From the NCBI GenBank assembly GCA_030765685.1, contig JAVCCB010000006.1, forward strand, positions 1 through 40,804: a DNA stretch of 40,804 nt, in the 5' to 3' direction. The stretch is from Candidatus Tantalella remota. Its GTDB lineage: Bacteria > Omnitrophota > Gorgyraeia > Tantalellales > Tantalellaceae. The notes beneath the pieces are model-generated. The model searched no databases. It was not told where the DNA came from and saw only the letters and a list, made by a program, of their open reading frames with translations. Shown here in pieces: positions 16,274-24,307 of the stretch (the first letter of the stretch is position 1; each line of letters opens with the position of its first letter). Both the position numbers and the translations under genes were made by a program.

Positions 16274-17254
16274 ATGAAAAAATATGTCATAGGTGTTGAT
16301 ATCGGTGGCACAAAGATAGCCACGGGACTGGTTGACAAAGACGGCAAGCTCAAACAGAAAGTCGTTCTTCCCACGCTTTCGGCAAAAGGGTTTGAGGCGT
16401 CTCTTGAACAGGTATATGTTTCTATAGAGAACCTCATGAAACTCAGCAAAGTAGGTTGGAAGTCTGTCGAAGGTATCGGAGTGTGCGCGCCGGGACCGCT
16501 TGATCCGCTTAAAGGGGTTGTCCATAATCCGCCGAACCTTAAAGGGTGGAAAGAAGTGCCTCTTGCTTCACTTTTGCGTAAGAAATTCAAGAAAAAGACA
16601 AAACTGGAGAACGACGCCAATGCCGCCGGTATGGCCGAAAAACTGTGGGGCGCGGCAAAGGGGTATAAGCATGTTTTCTACGTCACCGTAAGCACGGGTA
16701 TAGGAACGGCGATAATAATAAACGGCAAGATATTCCACGGCAAGAACGGTATGGCGGGTGAGGGCGGTCATGTAACGATAAAATATGACGACAAATACGG
16801 CAAATGTAACTGTGGCAATATCGGATGCGTAGAAGCGCTTGCTTCCGGGCCTTATACGGTGAAGCGCCTGTTGCGCAGGTTGAAAAAGAATCCTTCTATC
16901 AAGACCAGCATAATAGATATGGTCGACGGCGAACTGGAGAATATCTCCATGGTGACTGTCGGCGAGGCTGCCCGGGAGGGGGACAAGGTCGCTCTTGAGA
17001 CGATAGAAGAAGAGGGCAGACTTATCGGTATCTGGCTCGGTAGTATGATCAACATGATAGATCCGGAGATAATTGTTATAGGGGGAGGTGTGTCGCTTCT
17101 GGGCAACCTTATATTAAAGGAGATCAGAAGATCAACGCTGGCGCACACTCTGAATATATTCGCTAAAAACACGCCTATTGTGCAGGCCAAACTGAAAAGA
17201 GATGTAGGTATACTCGGCGCGGCTTCTGTCCTTATTAAGAAAAGCGCGTATTAA
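16274..17254 (+). CDS. ROK-family sugar kinase, probable glucokinase
   Basis: Phosphorylates glucose or a related hexose. It has 326 residues. The phosphate-1 motif is DIGGTK (9-14), the catalytic aspartate is D114 in LENDANAA, and the ROK zinc site is H166 with C178, C180 and C185 (GKCNCGNIGC), followed by the sugar-binding CVEALASG. The second nucleotide motif is VIGGGV near 263. The full ROK signature argues for a kinase rather than a repressor, and no DNA-binding domain precedes it. GGAGG lies 8 nt before the ATG. It begins a likely operon with two glycosyltransferases, 28 nt upstream of the first. Exact sugar not proven. Confidence 0.88.
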   Translation: MKKYVIGVDIGGTKIATGLVDKDGKLKQKVVLPTLSAKGFEASLEQVYVSIENLMKLSKVGWKSVEGIGVCAPGPLDPLKGVVHNPPNLKGWKEVPLASLLRKKFKKKTKLENDANAAGMAEKLWGAAKGYKHVFYVTVSTGIGTAIIINGKIFHGKNGMAGEGGHVTIKYDDKYGKCNCGNIGCVEALASGPYTVKRLLRRLKKNPSIKTSIIDMVDGELENISMVTVGEAAREGDKVALETIEEEGRLIGIWLGSMINMIDPEIIVIGGGVSLLGNLILKEIRRSTLAHTLNIFAKNTPIVQAKLKRDVGILGAASVLIKKSAY

Positions 17255-17282
17255 ACTTAAATAGAAAGTCAGGAGAAGATCT

Positions 17283-18602
17283 ATGAATATAGCTATTGTC
17301 TCTTTGCAGTTCGAGGAGACCGCGACCGGTGGCGGCGGGGTGCATGTTAAACATATTTGTGAACAGTTTCTCAAAATGGGACACAATGTTACTATTATTT
17401 CCATACATACTGACAGGACCCTTATAGGCAGTGAGATCCGGGAAGCGGAAGTACCTTACAGCGTACAGACACGTGGAGACCTGAAGATAATAAGGTTGCT
17501 GATAGATCGGGATATAGACCAGCCTTACGTGGGAGGTAAAGAGGCCGAATTGGACAGGATAATGCGGTTTGCTGCCGCGGCAATAGTGTGGATACATAAG
17601 AACCCCGCCGAGTACGATGTTATAAATCTTCAGGGCCATCATATTTTGCCGGGGTATATGGCCAAAGAGCTGCAGGGCATAGGGCCTAAGGTCATATCAT
17701 ACCTGCACGCTTTGGAAACGACGTATGTGACCGCGGACGGAAAGTTCGTCGGCGCTTATGACGGAACAGCCGAAATATTGTCAAAGATCCGGGAATGGGA
17801 ATCCATGTGCCGGTTTGCCGATATTGTTATAGGTAACAGTCCGATCGTGAATGAGGAATTCAAAGGTATCATAGCCGAGTATGAAGACGAGCCGGAAAAA
17901 TATTATGACAGGATAAAGCTTGTTGCCTCGGGTTGTGATGAGGATTTTCTTCTCGACGATGAGACCGTAAGGGCCAAACTCGTGGAAGTTCCTGAGACGA
18001 TAAACCTGGTTACTTTTTGCAGAGTAGATCCGAGCAAGGGTGTGGAATATTCCATAAGGGGCGCGAAGGAAGCTGCGCTGCTTTCGGATAGGCACTACCG
18101 ACTTACAATAGCGGGGATACCGGCTTCCGACGAATACGTGGAAAAATTAAAACAGGAACGGACAGATTTGCCGAAAAACCTGGAAGTCGAGTTTCGGTTT
18201 ACCGACGCTATAAGTCCTCTCGAGGAGAAAAAAGAGATCCTTGACGACAAACACATATACATTCTGCCGACGCTGAAAGAGCCTTTCGGGATGTCTCTGA
18301 TAGAAGCTTCAGCCCGCGGTCTCATGGCTGTCTCCGCCGACACGAATGGCCCCAAGTACATGTTCGATAGCGACAAAGGGGAAGTGACCCCCTGGGGAGT
18401 CATTACCGAACGCGGTGTACTGGCCAGGATAACAGACGATCCGCCGAAGAAATTTTCACAGAACGTAGGAAAAGCTATCGATTGGACCGTGGTCAACTGG
18501 GATAGGAGTGTTTCGCATGTACTCGCGTTCAACAAGAAGATAAGAAGTACCTGGACCTGGGAAGGTATAGCCGCGCAGTATATGGAGCTGTTTAAAAGCT
18601 GA
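17283..18602 (+). CDS. GT4-family glycosyltransferase
   Basis: A retaining GT-B glycosyltransferase of 439 residues. The N-terminal domain begins MNIAIVSLQFEETATGGGGV with the glycine-rich donor/acceptor loop. The C-terminal nucleotide-sugar domain begins near 238 (NLVTFCRVDPSKGVEYSIRG), and the E-x7-E motif is E333 to E341 in EPFGMSLIEASARGL. AGGAGA lies 7 nt before the ATG. It overlaps the next gene by one base (TGATG), so coupling is likely. The nearby hexose kinase suggests a glucose-derived donor and a storage glucan, compatible solute or glycolipid product, but I cannot name the acceptor. Confidence 0.88.
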   Translation: MNIAIVSLQFEETATGGGGVHVKHICEQFLKMGHNVTIISIHTDRTLIGSEIREAEVPYSVQTRGDLKIIRLLIDRDIDQPYVGGKEAELDRIMRFAAAAIVWIHKNPAEYDVINLQGHHILPGYMAKELQGIGPKVISYLHALETTYVTADGKFVGAYDGTAEILSKIREWESMCRFADIVIGNSPIVNEEFKGIIAEYEDEPEKYYDRIKLVASGCDEDFLLDDETVRAKLVEVPETINLVTFCRVDPSKGVEYSIRGAKEAALLSDRHYRLTIAGIPASDEYVEKLKQERTDLPKNLEVEFRFTDAISPLEEKKEILDDKHIYILPTLKEPFGMSLIEASARGLMAVSADTNGPKYMFDSDKGEVTPWGVITERGVLARITDDPPKKFSQNVGKAIDWTVVNWDRSVSHVLAFNKKIRSTWTWEGIAAQYMELFKS

Positions 18603-19420
18603 TGAGTCCCGCACGATGTATTGCCACAAGCTCTGACCACAAATATTTCCCCGCGCTTATAGCGCTTCTTGCCAGTCTCAAAAAGACGAATCCGGATATA
18701 CCTGTTACGGTTTTTGACGGCGGACTCACAAAGAGTCAGGTCAATAAAGCCGGGAGGTATGCCCGGATAATAAAGAAACAACCGTTCATGAACCTGGCAA
18801 ATAAAGGTAAGTTTGGTTATATAGGCAACACTACACTTCTTAAATTTGAAGCCGCGGAACTTGATTGTGATACTGTGCTTTATCTGGACGTGGATATGGT
18901 GGTCCTGGAGAGAGTAGATGAACTTTTTTCTTTTCCGCCAGAAACAGTTGCTGTCGTTAATGAAGTCAACGCCCTCAAGAATATGTTCCGCCCGAGGCAC
19001 AGGGGTATGCTGGCCGAAGCGATAGATATTGACTGGGAGTCGCCCGGATTCAACGCGGGCCTTTTTGTCTTGAGGCCTCAAGAGTGGAGGGACATTAAGT
19101 CAAAGGCCTTAAAACTCGTTGAACGTTTTGGTGAAGACGTATTTTCCAAGACAAAGGACCAGCAGCTGCTCAATATTATTTTCAGCGGAAACACATTCCG
19201 GCTTTCCGGTAAATATAATTTTTCTCCTCTTTATGACGAAGGGGACCATGAACCGACCATAGTCCATTATCTTGCCGAAAGCAAGCCCTGGCATTTTGAT
19301 TATCCGGAGGGTCATAGATACGAAGAGTTCCGCCGAAACGTATCGGTTTGGGATTATCCGAATATTTTATTAACGGATATAGCCAGGCTGGTTAAAAGAT
19401 TTACCGGGTGGAGAGCGTAG
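18602..19420 (+). CDS. GT8-like glycosyltransferase (GT-A fold)
   Basis: A protein of 272 residues with the GT8 pattern. The metal-binding D-x-D is D96-V-D98 in LYLDVDMVV, followed by SPGFNAGLFVLR near 147-158, the KTKDQQLLN segment near 180-188 and HYLAESKPWH near 223-232, which matches the family's H-x(n)-KPW motif. Retaining enzymes of this type include glycogenin and lipopolysaccharide glucosyl- and galactosyltransferases. The start overlaps the GT4 stop by one nucleotide. Acceptor and donor are unknown; a joint pathway with GT4 is inferred from the overlap. Confidence 0.85.
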   Translation: MSPARCIATSSDHKYFPALIALLASLKKTNPDIPVTVFDGGLTKSQVNKAGRYARIIKKQPFMNLANKGKFGYIGNTTLLKFEAAELDCDTVLYLDVDMVVLERVDELFSFPPETVAVVNEVNALKNMFRPRHRGMLAEAIDIDWESPGFNAGLFVLRPQEWRDIKSKALKLVERFGEDVFSKTKDQQLLNIIFSGNTFRLSGKYNFSPLYDEGDHEPTIVHYLAESKPWHFDYPEGHRYEEFRRNVSVWDYPNILLTDIARLVKRFTGWRA

Positions 19421-19766
19421 GGGTATAATAGTAAAGAAGAGTGAATAGTAACGTCATCTCGGAATTCGCCGACGGCGAATATCCGGGATCACATAAAAAT
19501 AGTAATTATTACGAGATCCCCGCTTAGAGGCCGAAGCCCTCTGGCGTTCGGCATTTCCTCGGGGCCCTTTGCCCCTCGGTCACATTCGGGGATGACATAT
19601 TTAAATATTACCCGCTTAAAGGCCGAAGCCTTGGCGGAGGCGGAAGGGAGTCGAAGGATCTAAAAAGAGATTCCTCGACTCGGGCTTCGCCCTAACTCGG
19701 AATGACAGGGCTTTGGCGGTTCCATAGACGCAACCGAACAACGATATACGAAATACGAGATGCGAA
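19421..19766. repeat. non-coding gap made of nested palindromic elements
   Basis: Holds a second copy of the CGTCATC...GATGAC element (19452-19597), uninterrupted at the site where the 14821 copy has an insert. This copy has its own insert in the other half (about 19528-19584, rich in GGCCGAAGCC and GGGGCCCTTTGCCCC palindromes). Then come a GGCCGAAGCCTTGGCGGAGG palindrome (19621-19644), a truncated copy of the 9246 element (19649-19709) with a different loop, TTCCATAGACGCAACCGA (19720) and GATATACGAAATACGAG words. No gene. Confidence 0.75.
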
Positions 19767-20567
19767 ATGAGGATATCAGGATATCAGGGGATCAGGTTAA
19801 CGGGGGCGATCGTAGCAGCATTTCTGCTCACCGCCGTGCCGGCGCAAGGGGAAGAACAGAAACTCTTCGCTACGACCGAAAGTCGGGAAGAGTTTGCCGC
19901 GGATATTTCCTCTATCATTGAAAAAGCGTGGAAAAGATGGCAGGATTCTGTTTTGATAGAGGAAGTGGATGTGGAGGGATCTCAGGGGCTTCTGTTTCCT
20001 GGAGATATGAGAGGCCCCGTTCTTACTTCCGCGGATATAATCGAATACTTGGACAGGAAGGGCAGGTCCCAGGAATATATAAGTTCAGTAAGGGCTATTG
20101 CCGGAGCGCTTGCCGACGGGATGAGGCTATGGCAGAAAGGGTATTCGAACAGGAACATACCTTTTTCCCAGGGGGCTTCATGTACATACACGATGCCGCC
20201 ATGCAACAACGTGCCGGTAAGCATAGCTTCGGGGAGATCTTCCGGCGACACCAAAATGACAAAAAAGGCGCTGTATAACTATATGCTCTACAGGGCGCCT
20301 GTCTACGAAAAGGAGATCCTGGAGGTATTTCAGGCTTCCGCGAAGGCCATAGTTGAATGTTTTGAAGTATGGAAAAACTCCTGTTCTATAGTGGGTATCC
20401 TCGCCAGCGGCGGGATAGCACCCCAGCCGTCTCCCCTGGGGCAGGGGCCCGGTCCGGTGAGGGGCGCGAAGGGCCGCGAAGGGAAGCTCGTAGGGGCGTA
20501 TTTTAGCGGCGACCTTATGAAGAAAAAGATGGCGGAGTATTTTCGTTCCGAGGAGCGGGAGAAGTAG
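19767..20567 (+). CDS. exported protein of unknown function, start formed by a repeat
   Basis: I do not recognise a family. It has 266 residues with a plausible Sec signal peptide: MRISGYQGIRLTG, a hydrophobic core AIVAAFLLTAV, and AQG before the mature chain. The body is predicted helical with a WKRWQDSVL segment, a Cys pair in CTYTMPPCN near 137-143 and a second pair near 198-208. The first 11 codons read through the GATATCAGG words of repeat family B. A second repeat-like, GC-rich palindromic insert encodes APQPSPLGQGPGPVRGAKGR near 222-241, after which the frame continues to a charged C-terminus. Weak GAG only before the ATG. It may be a real gene that tolerates repeat insertions. Cellular role unknown. 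Confidence 0.6.
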   Translation: MRISGYQGIRLTGAIVAAFLLTAVPAQGEEQKLFATTESREEFAADISSIIEKAWKRWQDSVLIEEVDVEGSQGLLFPGDMRGPVLTSADIIEYLDRKGRSQEYISSVRAIAGALADGMRLWQKGYSNRNIPFSQGASCTYTMPPCNNVPVSIASGRSSGDTKMTKKALYNYMLYRAPVYEKEILEVFQASAKAIVECFEVWKNSCSIVGILASGGIAPQPSPLGQGPGPVRGAKGREGKLVGAYFSGDLMKKKMAEYFRSEEREK

Positions 20568-20769
20568 GACCGAGTATCGGGTACCGGGTACCGGGAGAGC
20601 AGGGCAGGTTATATCAAATATCAAAATGCAAATATTGACAAGGGACGCTATATCAAACATGGCGTGCAAAGAAGCTTAAGTTTTTATATGTCATTTTGAT
20701 GTTTGATTTTTGATTTTCGAGGGGATGCGAAATGCTAGATACTAGATACGAGATACGAAAACTGCGCCC
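20568..20769. repeat. word repeats upstream of dnaX
   Basis: GTATCGGGTACCGGGTACCG words (20575-20594), an imperfect palindrome with ATATCAAATATCAAAATGC on the left (20612-20630) and GTCATTTTGATGTTTGA on the right (20689-20707), then GATACTAGATACGAGATACG words. No gene. Confidence 0.6.
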
Positions 20770-20798
20770 TTGTAATTTAAACCGCCCTGTGCTATAAA
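20770..20798 (+). promoter_or_regulatory. promoter of dnaX-recR
   Basis: TTGTAA (20770-20775), a 17-bp spacer and TATAAA (20793-20798), preceded by TGC, an extended -10. It is in unique sequence 45 nt upstream of the dnaX ATG. Confidence 0.6.
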
Positions 20799-20842
20799 AT
20801 AACAGTTCTTCATTTTTATCCTTAACAACCCCTAAGAGTTTT

Positions 20843-22585
20843 ATGTCATATAAAGTATTATCCCAGAAATACCGGCCGCAGACATTTGAGGATGTTATAG
20901 GCCAGGAAACGGTGACCAGGACGCTAAAAAATTCTGTTCTTCGGGATCGGAGCGCGAACGCGTATATATTCTGCGGCCCCAGGGGGGTCGGGAAGACTTC
21001 CGTGGCCAGGATACTTTCAAAAACGTTGAATTGCGAAGCTCCTCCGGAAAAGAGTCCCTGTAATAAATGTGATTCCTGCCTGGAAATATCCCAGAGTAAT
21101 AACATAGACGTTCTTGAGATAGACGGAGCGTCCAACAACCGTGTTGAAGAGGTAAGAGTCCTGCTTGAGAATGTGCAGTTCTCACCGTCAAAAAGCAAGT
21201 ACAAGATCTACATAATAGACGAAGTCCACATGCTTTCGGCCGGAGCATTCAACGCGCTTCTTAAGACTTTGGAAGAGCCGCCCGCGCACGTGAAGTTCAT
21301 ATTCGCCACTACCGAACCGCATAAAGTACTTCCTACTATAATGTCCAGATGCCAGAGATTCGATTTTAAAAGGATCCCTCCGCAGCTTACATTTGACAGT
21401 ATCATCGAAATATCAAAAAAAGAAAAAATAGATATCGATGAGAACGCGGCGTTACTTATCGCTCGTGGCGCGGACGGAAGTCTTCGTGACGGGCTTGTTA
21501 TCCTGGACCAGATGGTGTCTTTCTCGGGGGAAAAGATAATGCCGGAAGATGTCGTGGAGCTTCTGGGGATGGTACACAGGGACAGGATAATGGGGCTTTC
21601 TCAGGCCGTGATAGGGAGCGACCCGGTCGGCGTTATCAATTTGCTCGAGGAAATGATAGATGACGGTAAAGACCCGGTTTTTATAGTGAACAATCTGGTC
21701 AGTCATTTTAGGGACATAATGGTTCTCAATACTACCGGCGCGCCTACCGCGGACATGGCTCTTTCAAACGATGAGCTGGCAGAGATAAAGGCCCAGGCCC
21801 AGCAGCTGTCTATCGAAGAAATACTTTATATACTGCAGAATTTGTTGTATTGCGTGACTTTAATGAAGGGCACGGTATCTACCAGGGCGCCGCTTGAGAT
21901 AACACTTGTAAGGCTTACCCGCAGGGGGAGTATCTTTTCTCTCCCGGAAATAATAGAAAAACTGGATAAAAGATCGCTTGCCGGAGATACCACGGAGAAC
22001 AGCGAGACATCTTTTGCTCTGCCTCCGCGTCAGGCAGCGCCAAGGCCGGCGCCCGTCCCGGAAAAGGATCCTCCCGCGGCGAAACCGAACGTAACGGCCT
22101 CCGCGCCTACAGAGAACGAACCGCCGGTCGAGTCAGAGTCTTTTGAGGATACCGAAGAGAACGGCGACGGAAATCACGACGTTATATATCCCGAAGCCAG
22201 TTCACCCCAGGTCCAATGGAAGGCCATTCTCAGTTACATAAAGAGCAGGAAGATGTCGGTACATACTTATTTGCACACGGCAAAACCCGTACAGTTAACG
22301 AAAGACAGGATAATTATAGGGTTTCCACAGGACCATTCTTTCCAGAAGGAAGCGATCGAGGTAGACAGCAACAAGCGCATTCTGGAGGAAGCCGTCAGTA
22401 AGGTGACGGGGTTCTCCCCGATATACGAATTTACTCTTCTTGATGTCTCGGAAGAAGACCGCCAGGTAGAAGATCGCAGGACAGAGACGCAGGAAAAGGA
22501 AAAAGAAAAAATGAAACCCGTTATAGAAAAAGCCATGGACGTTTTCGGTGGCCATGTTGTACGGGATGTCACAGGGGGTGAGTAA
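20843..22585 (+). CDS. dnaX: DNA polymerase III subunit gamma/tau
   Basis: Clamp-loader ATPase of the replisome. It has 580 residues. Walker A is GPRGVGKT at 45-52, zinc ligands are C64, C73, C76 and C79, Walker B is IIDEVH at 124-129, and the sensor/arginine-finger SRC is at 168-170. After the AAA+ domains (to about 370) there is a proline-rich, low-complexity linker (about 385-440) and a C-terminal domain near 455-540 as in tau-like proteins. No obvious slippery heptamer was searched for systematically. It overlaps recR by one base (TAATG). Only a weak AAGAG precedes the ATG. Confidence 0.95.
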   Translation: MSYKVLSQKYRPQTFEDVIGQETVTRTLKNSVLRDRSANAYIFCGPRGVGKTSVARILSKTLNCEAPPEKSPCNKCDSCLEISQSNNIDVLEIDGASNNRVEEVRVLLENVQFSPSKSKYKIYIIDEVHMLSAGAFNALLKTLEEPPAHVKFIFATTEPHKVLPTIMSRCQRFDFKRIPPQLTFDSIIEISKKEKIDIDENAALLIARGADGSLRDGLVILDQMVSFSGEKIMPEDVVELLGMVHRDRIMGLSQAVIGSDPVGVINLLEEMIDDGKDPVFIVNNLVSHFRDIMVLNTTGAPTADMALSNDELAEIKAQAQQLSIEEILYILQNLLYCVTLMKGTVSTRAPLEITLVRLTRRGSIFSLPEIIEKLDKRSLAGDTTENSETSFALPPRQAAPRPAPVPEKDPPAAKPNVTASAPTENEPPVESESFEDTEENGDGNHDVIYPEASSPQVQWKAILSYIKSRKMSVHTYLHTAKPVQLTKDRIIIGFPQDHSFQKEAIEVDSNKRILEEAVSKVTGFSPIYEFTLLDVSEEDRQVEDRRTETQEKEKEKMKPVIEKAMDVFGGHVVRDVTGGE

Positions 22586-23187
22586 TGTCCAAAGGGTTTC
22601 CCCGTCCCATGGCGCAGCTGATCGAAGCATTCCGAAAAATGCCGGGTATTGGCACGCGCTCCGCACAAAGATTGACCTTTCATATTCTTCAGTCGTCCAG
22701 GCAGGATGCCGAAGATCTCCTTAAATGTATCCGTGAAGTAAAGCAGAACGTGAGGTTCTGTTCGAAGTGTAATAATCTTTCTGACGGCGAGATATGTTCT
22801 ATATGTTCCGATCCCGGACGGGACACCTCGCTTGTATGCGCGGTGGAGGGGCCCAGTGGCGTCATAGCCATAGAGAAGAGCGGTACGTATCACGGAGTTT
22901 ACCATGTCCTTCTGGGGGAGCTCTCGCCGATAGACGGTGTGGGCCCGGATGAACTTACAATAAAGGATCTTATTGCCCGGGTGAAAAAAGGCACGGTAAA
23001 AGAGGTCATCGTAGCTACGAATTTCACCATAGAAGGGGAGACCACGGCGTTATATCTCGCGGAAGTCCTTAAACCTTTTAAGGTAAAGGTCTCGCGTCTG
23101 GCCCGGGGAGTGCCCGCCGGAGGCAGTCTTGAATATGCCGACGTGACCACGCTGGAAAGAGCTCTGGATGACCGCAGGGCAGTATAG
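22585..23187 (+). CDS. recR: recombination mediator RecR
   Basis: RecR works with RecO/RecF in loading RecA at gaps. It has 200 residues, the normal length. It shows the helix-hairpin-helix MPGIGTRSAQRL near 18-30, a C4 zinc motif (CSKC...CSIC) near 57-72, and a Toprim domain starting VCAVEGPSG near 80 with DGVGPDELT near 114. It overlaps dnaX by one nucleotide. The small DNA-binding gene ybaB, which often lies between dnaX and recR, is absent here. Confidence 0.95.
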   Translation: MSKGFPRPMAQLIEAFRKMPGIGTRSAQRLTFHILQSSRQDAEDLLKCIREVKQNVRFCSKCNNLSDGEICSICSDPGRDTSLVCAVEGPSGVIAIEKSGTYHGVYHVLLGELSPIDGVGPDELTIKDLIARVKKGTVKEVIVATNFTIEGETTALYLAEVLKPFKVKVSRLARGVPAGGSLEYADVTTLERALDDRRAV

Positions 23188-23219
23188 CGGCAGGGAACGG
23201 TTATTTAGCCACTCGGGGT

Positions 23220-23247
23220 TTGACTTTATATTCAATATCATTATACT
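23220..23247 (+). promoter_or_regulatory. promoter of the membrane protein gene
   Basis: TTGACT (23220-23225), a 16-bp spacer and TATACT (23242-23247) in AT-rich unique DNA, 73 nt upstream of the ATG at 23320. Confidence 0.6.
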
Positions 23248-23319
23248 CTTAATTAGCATATTACTGTCGAGTATAGAAATGAGGATATTTTTTTAATTCC
23301 TGTTTTAAGGAGGTTATGT

Positions 23320-24123
23320 ATGGGTATTTTTGAAGCTGTAAAGAAAGGTTTTGCTCTGACCTCGAAGCTGTTGAACGTCGTGTTGGTGTTCTTCATCTTC
23401 AACGTGGTCATAGGGCTGATAAGTCTTCCCCTCGCCAATCCGGAAAGAGTAGGGGATCCGGGGATCGTGGCTGTATCGATAATATCAAGCATCCTGTTTT
23501 TCCTGATATTTATATTTCTTCAGGGAGGCGCGCTGGGGCTCGTCAGGGATCAGATAAAGACGGCAATGGCCAGTATGGCGCAGTTCACCAATTACGGTAA
23601 GAAATACTACGTAAGGATATTGGGCCTCTTGTTGCTTTATATCCTGATAGCGGTGGGTATAGTACTTGTACTCAGCCTGATAAGCGCCGGTCTTTTGCTT
23701 CTGGGGGATAATATAGCCACAAGAAGCATAGTCGCGACTCTTATAACTATTGTAGCCGTCGCAGTTATAACACTTCTGGTATACCCGATATATTCTATTA
23801 TCGTGGATGACCTGGGGGCCATCGCGTCTCTCAAGAAGGGGCTGGCCATGGCAAAAGCCAATTTTTGGCGTACCCTCGGGCTTTTCGCGGCAATGCTTAT
23901 AATAAGCCTGTTGATCTCGCTGGTGATCGGGTTTATTATCGGTCTGGTAACAGTGCCGTTGCCGATAAATATCAGCCAGGTGATAATAGCCATAGTGAAC
24001 GCTGCCGTACAGTCATACATTCCCATAGTGATGATGGTAGCTTTTATGAGTTTCTATATGTCAATAACCGGAGGAGCTCCTGTCTCTCAGCAGGAAGGAT
24101 CTTCGGTCATGGGCGACATGTAA
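23320..24123 (+). CDS. polytopic membrane protein of unknown function
   Basis: 267 residues with about six hydrophobic segments (near 20-38, 48-72, 95-125, 138-160, 190-222 and 230-250). The loop DDLGAIASLKKGLAMAKANFWRTLGLF near 165-190 resembles loops of uncharacterised membrane proteins related to the glycerophosphodiesterase membrane domain, but I see no catalytic motif. TTAAGGAGG precedes the ATG by 7 nt, a strong ribosome site. It is monocistronic, with a promoter at 23220 and a terminator at 24154. Function unknown; real gene with high confidence. Confidence 0.8.
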   Translation: MGIFEAVKKGFALTSKLLNVVLVFFIFNVVIGLISLPLANPERVGDPGIVAVSIISSILFFLIFIFLQGGALGLVRDQIKTAMASMAQFTNYGKKYYVRILGLLLLYILIAVGIVLVLSLISAGLLLLGDNIATRSIVATLITIVAVAVITLLVYPIYSIIVDDLGAIASLKKGLAMAKANFWRTLGLFAAMLIISLLISLVIGFIIGLVTVPLPINISQVIIAIVNAAVQSYIPIVMMVAFMSFYMSITGGAPVSQQEGSSVMGDM

Positions 24124-24153
24124 GAACAATAAACATATCGAGTTAGGAAAAAG

Positions 24154-24178
24154 CGGGCCTTCGAGGCCCGTTTTTTTT
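24154..24178 (+). terminator. intrinsic terminator
   Basis: CGGGCCT/AGGCCCG stem (24154-24160, 24164-24170) with a TCG loop is followed directly by eight T. It lies 30 nt after the membrane protein gene. Confidence 0.93.
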
Positions 24179-24199
24179 GTCTTTTTACCACATAAACTC

Positions 24200-24228
24200 T
24201 TAACAAGTCCAATCTATTGTGATAGAAT
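24200..24228 (+). promoter_or_regulatory. nifJ promoter
   Basis: TTAACA (24200-24205), a 17-bp spacer and TAGAAT (24223-24228), downstream of the preceding terminator. The expected leader is about 73 nt. A hairpin at 24238-24259 (GAGGC-TGA arm against TCA-GGCCTC with one bulged G) lies in the leader. Confidence 0.6.
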
Positions 24229-24307
24229 ATGCCACTTGAGGCTGAGCTTTTCAGGCCTCATCTTTGTATCCTAAAATAACTTTAAGATAGTAACAGGAGG
24301 TTTTGTA

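Noticed and set aside
18095-19081. Antisense open frame of 328 codons across the GT4/GT8 junction
   Set aside because: Both sense genes have clear catalytic motifs; the antisense frame spans two genes without family features.
24238-24259. Leader hairpin before nifJ as an attenuator
   Set aside because: One bulge and only a short, interrupted T stretch follow; noted within the promoter entry but not called a terminator.
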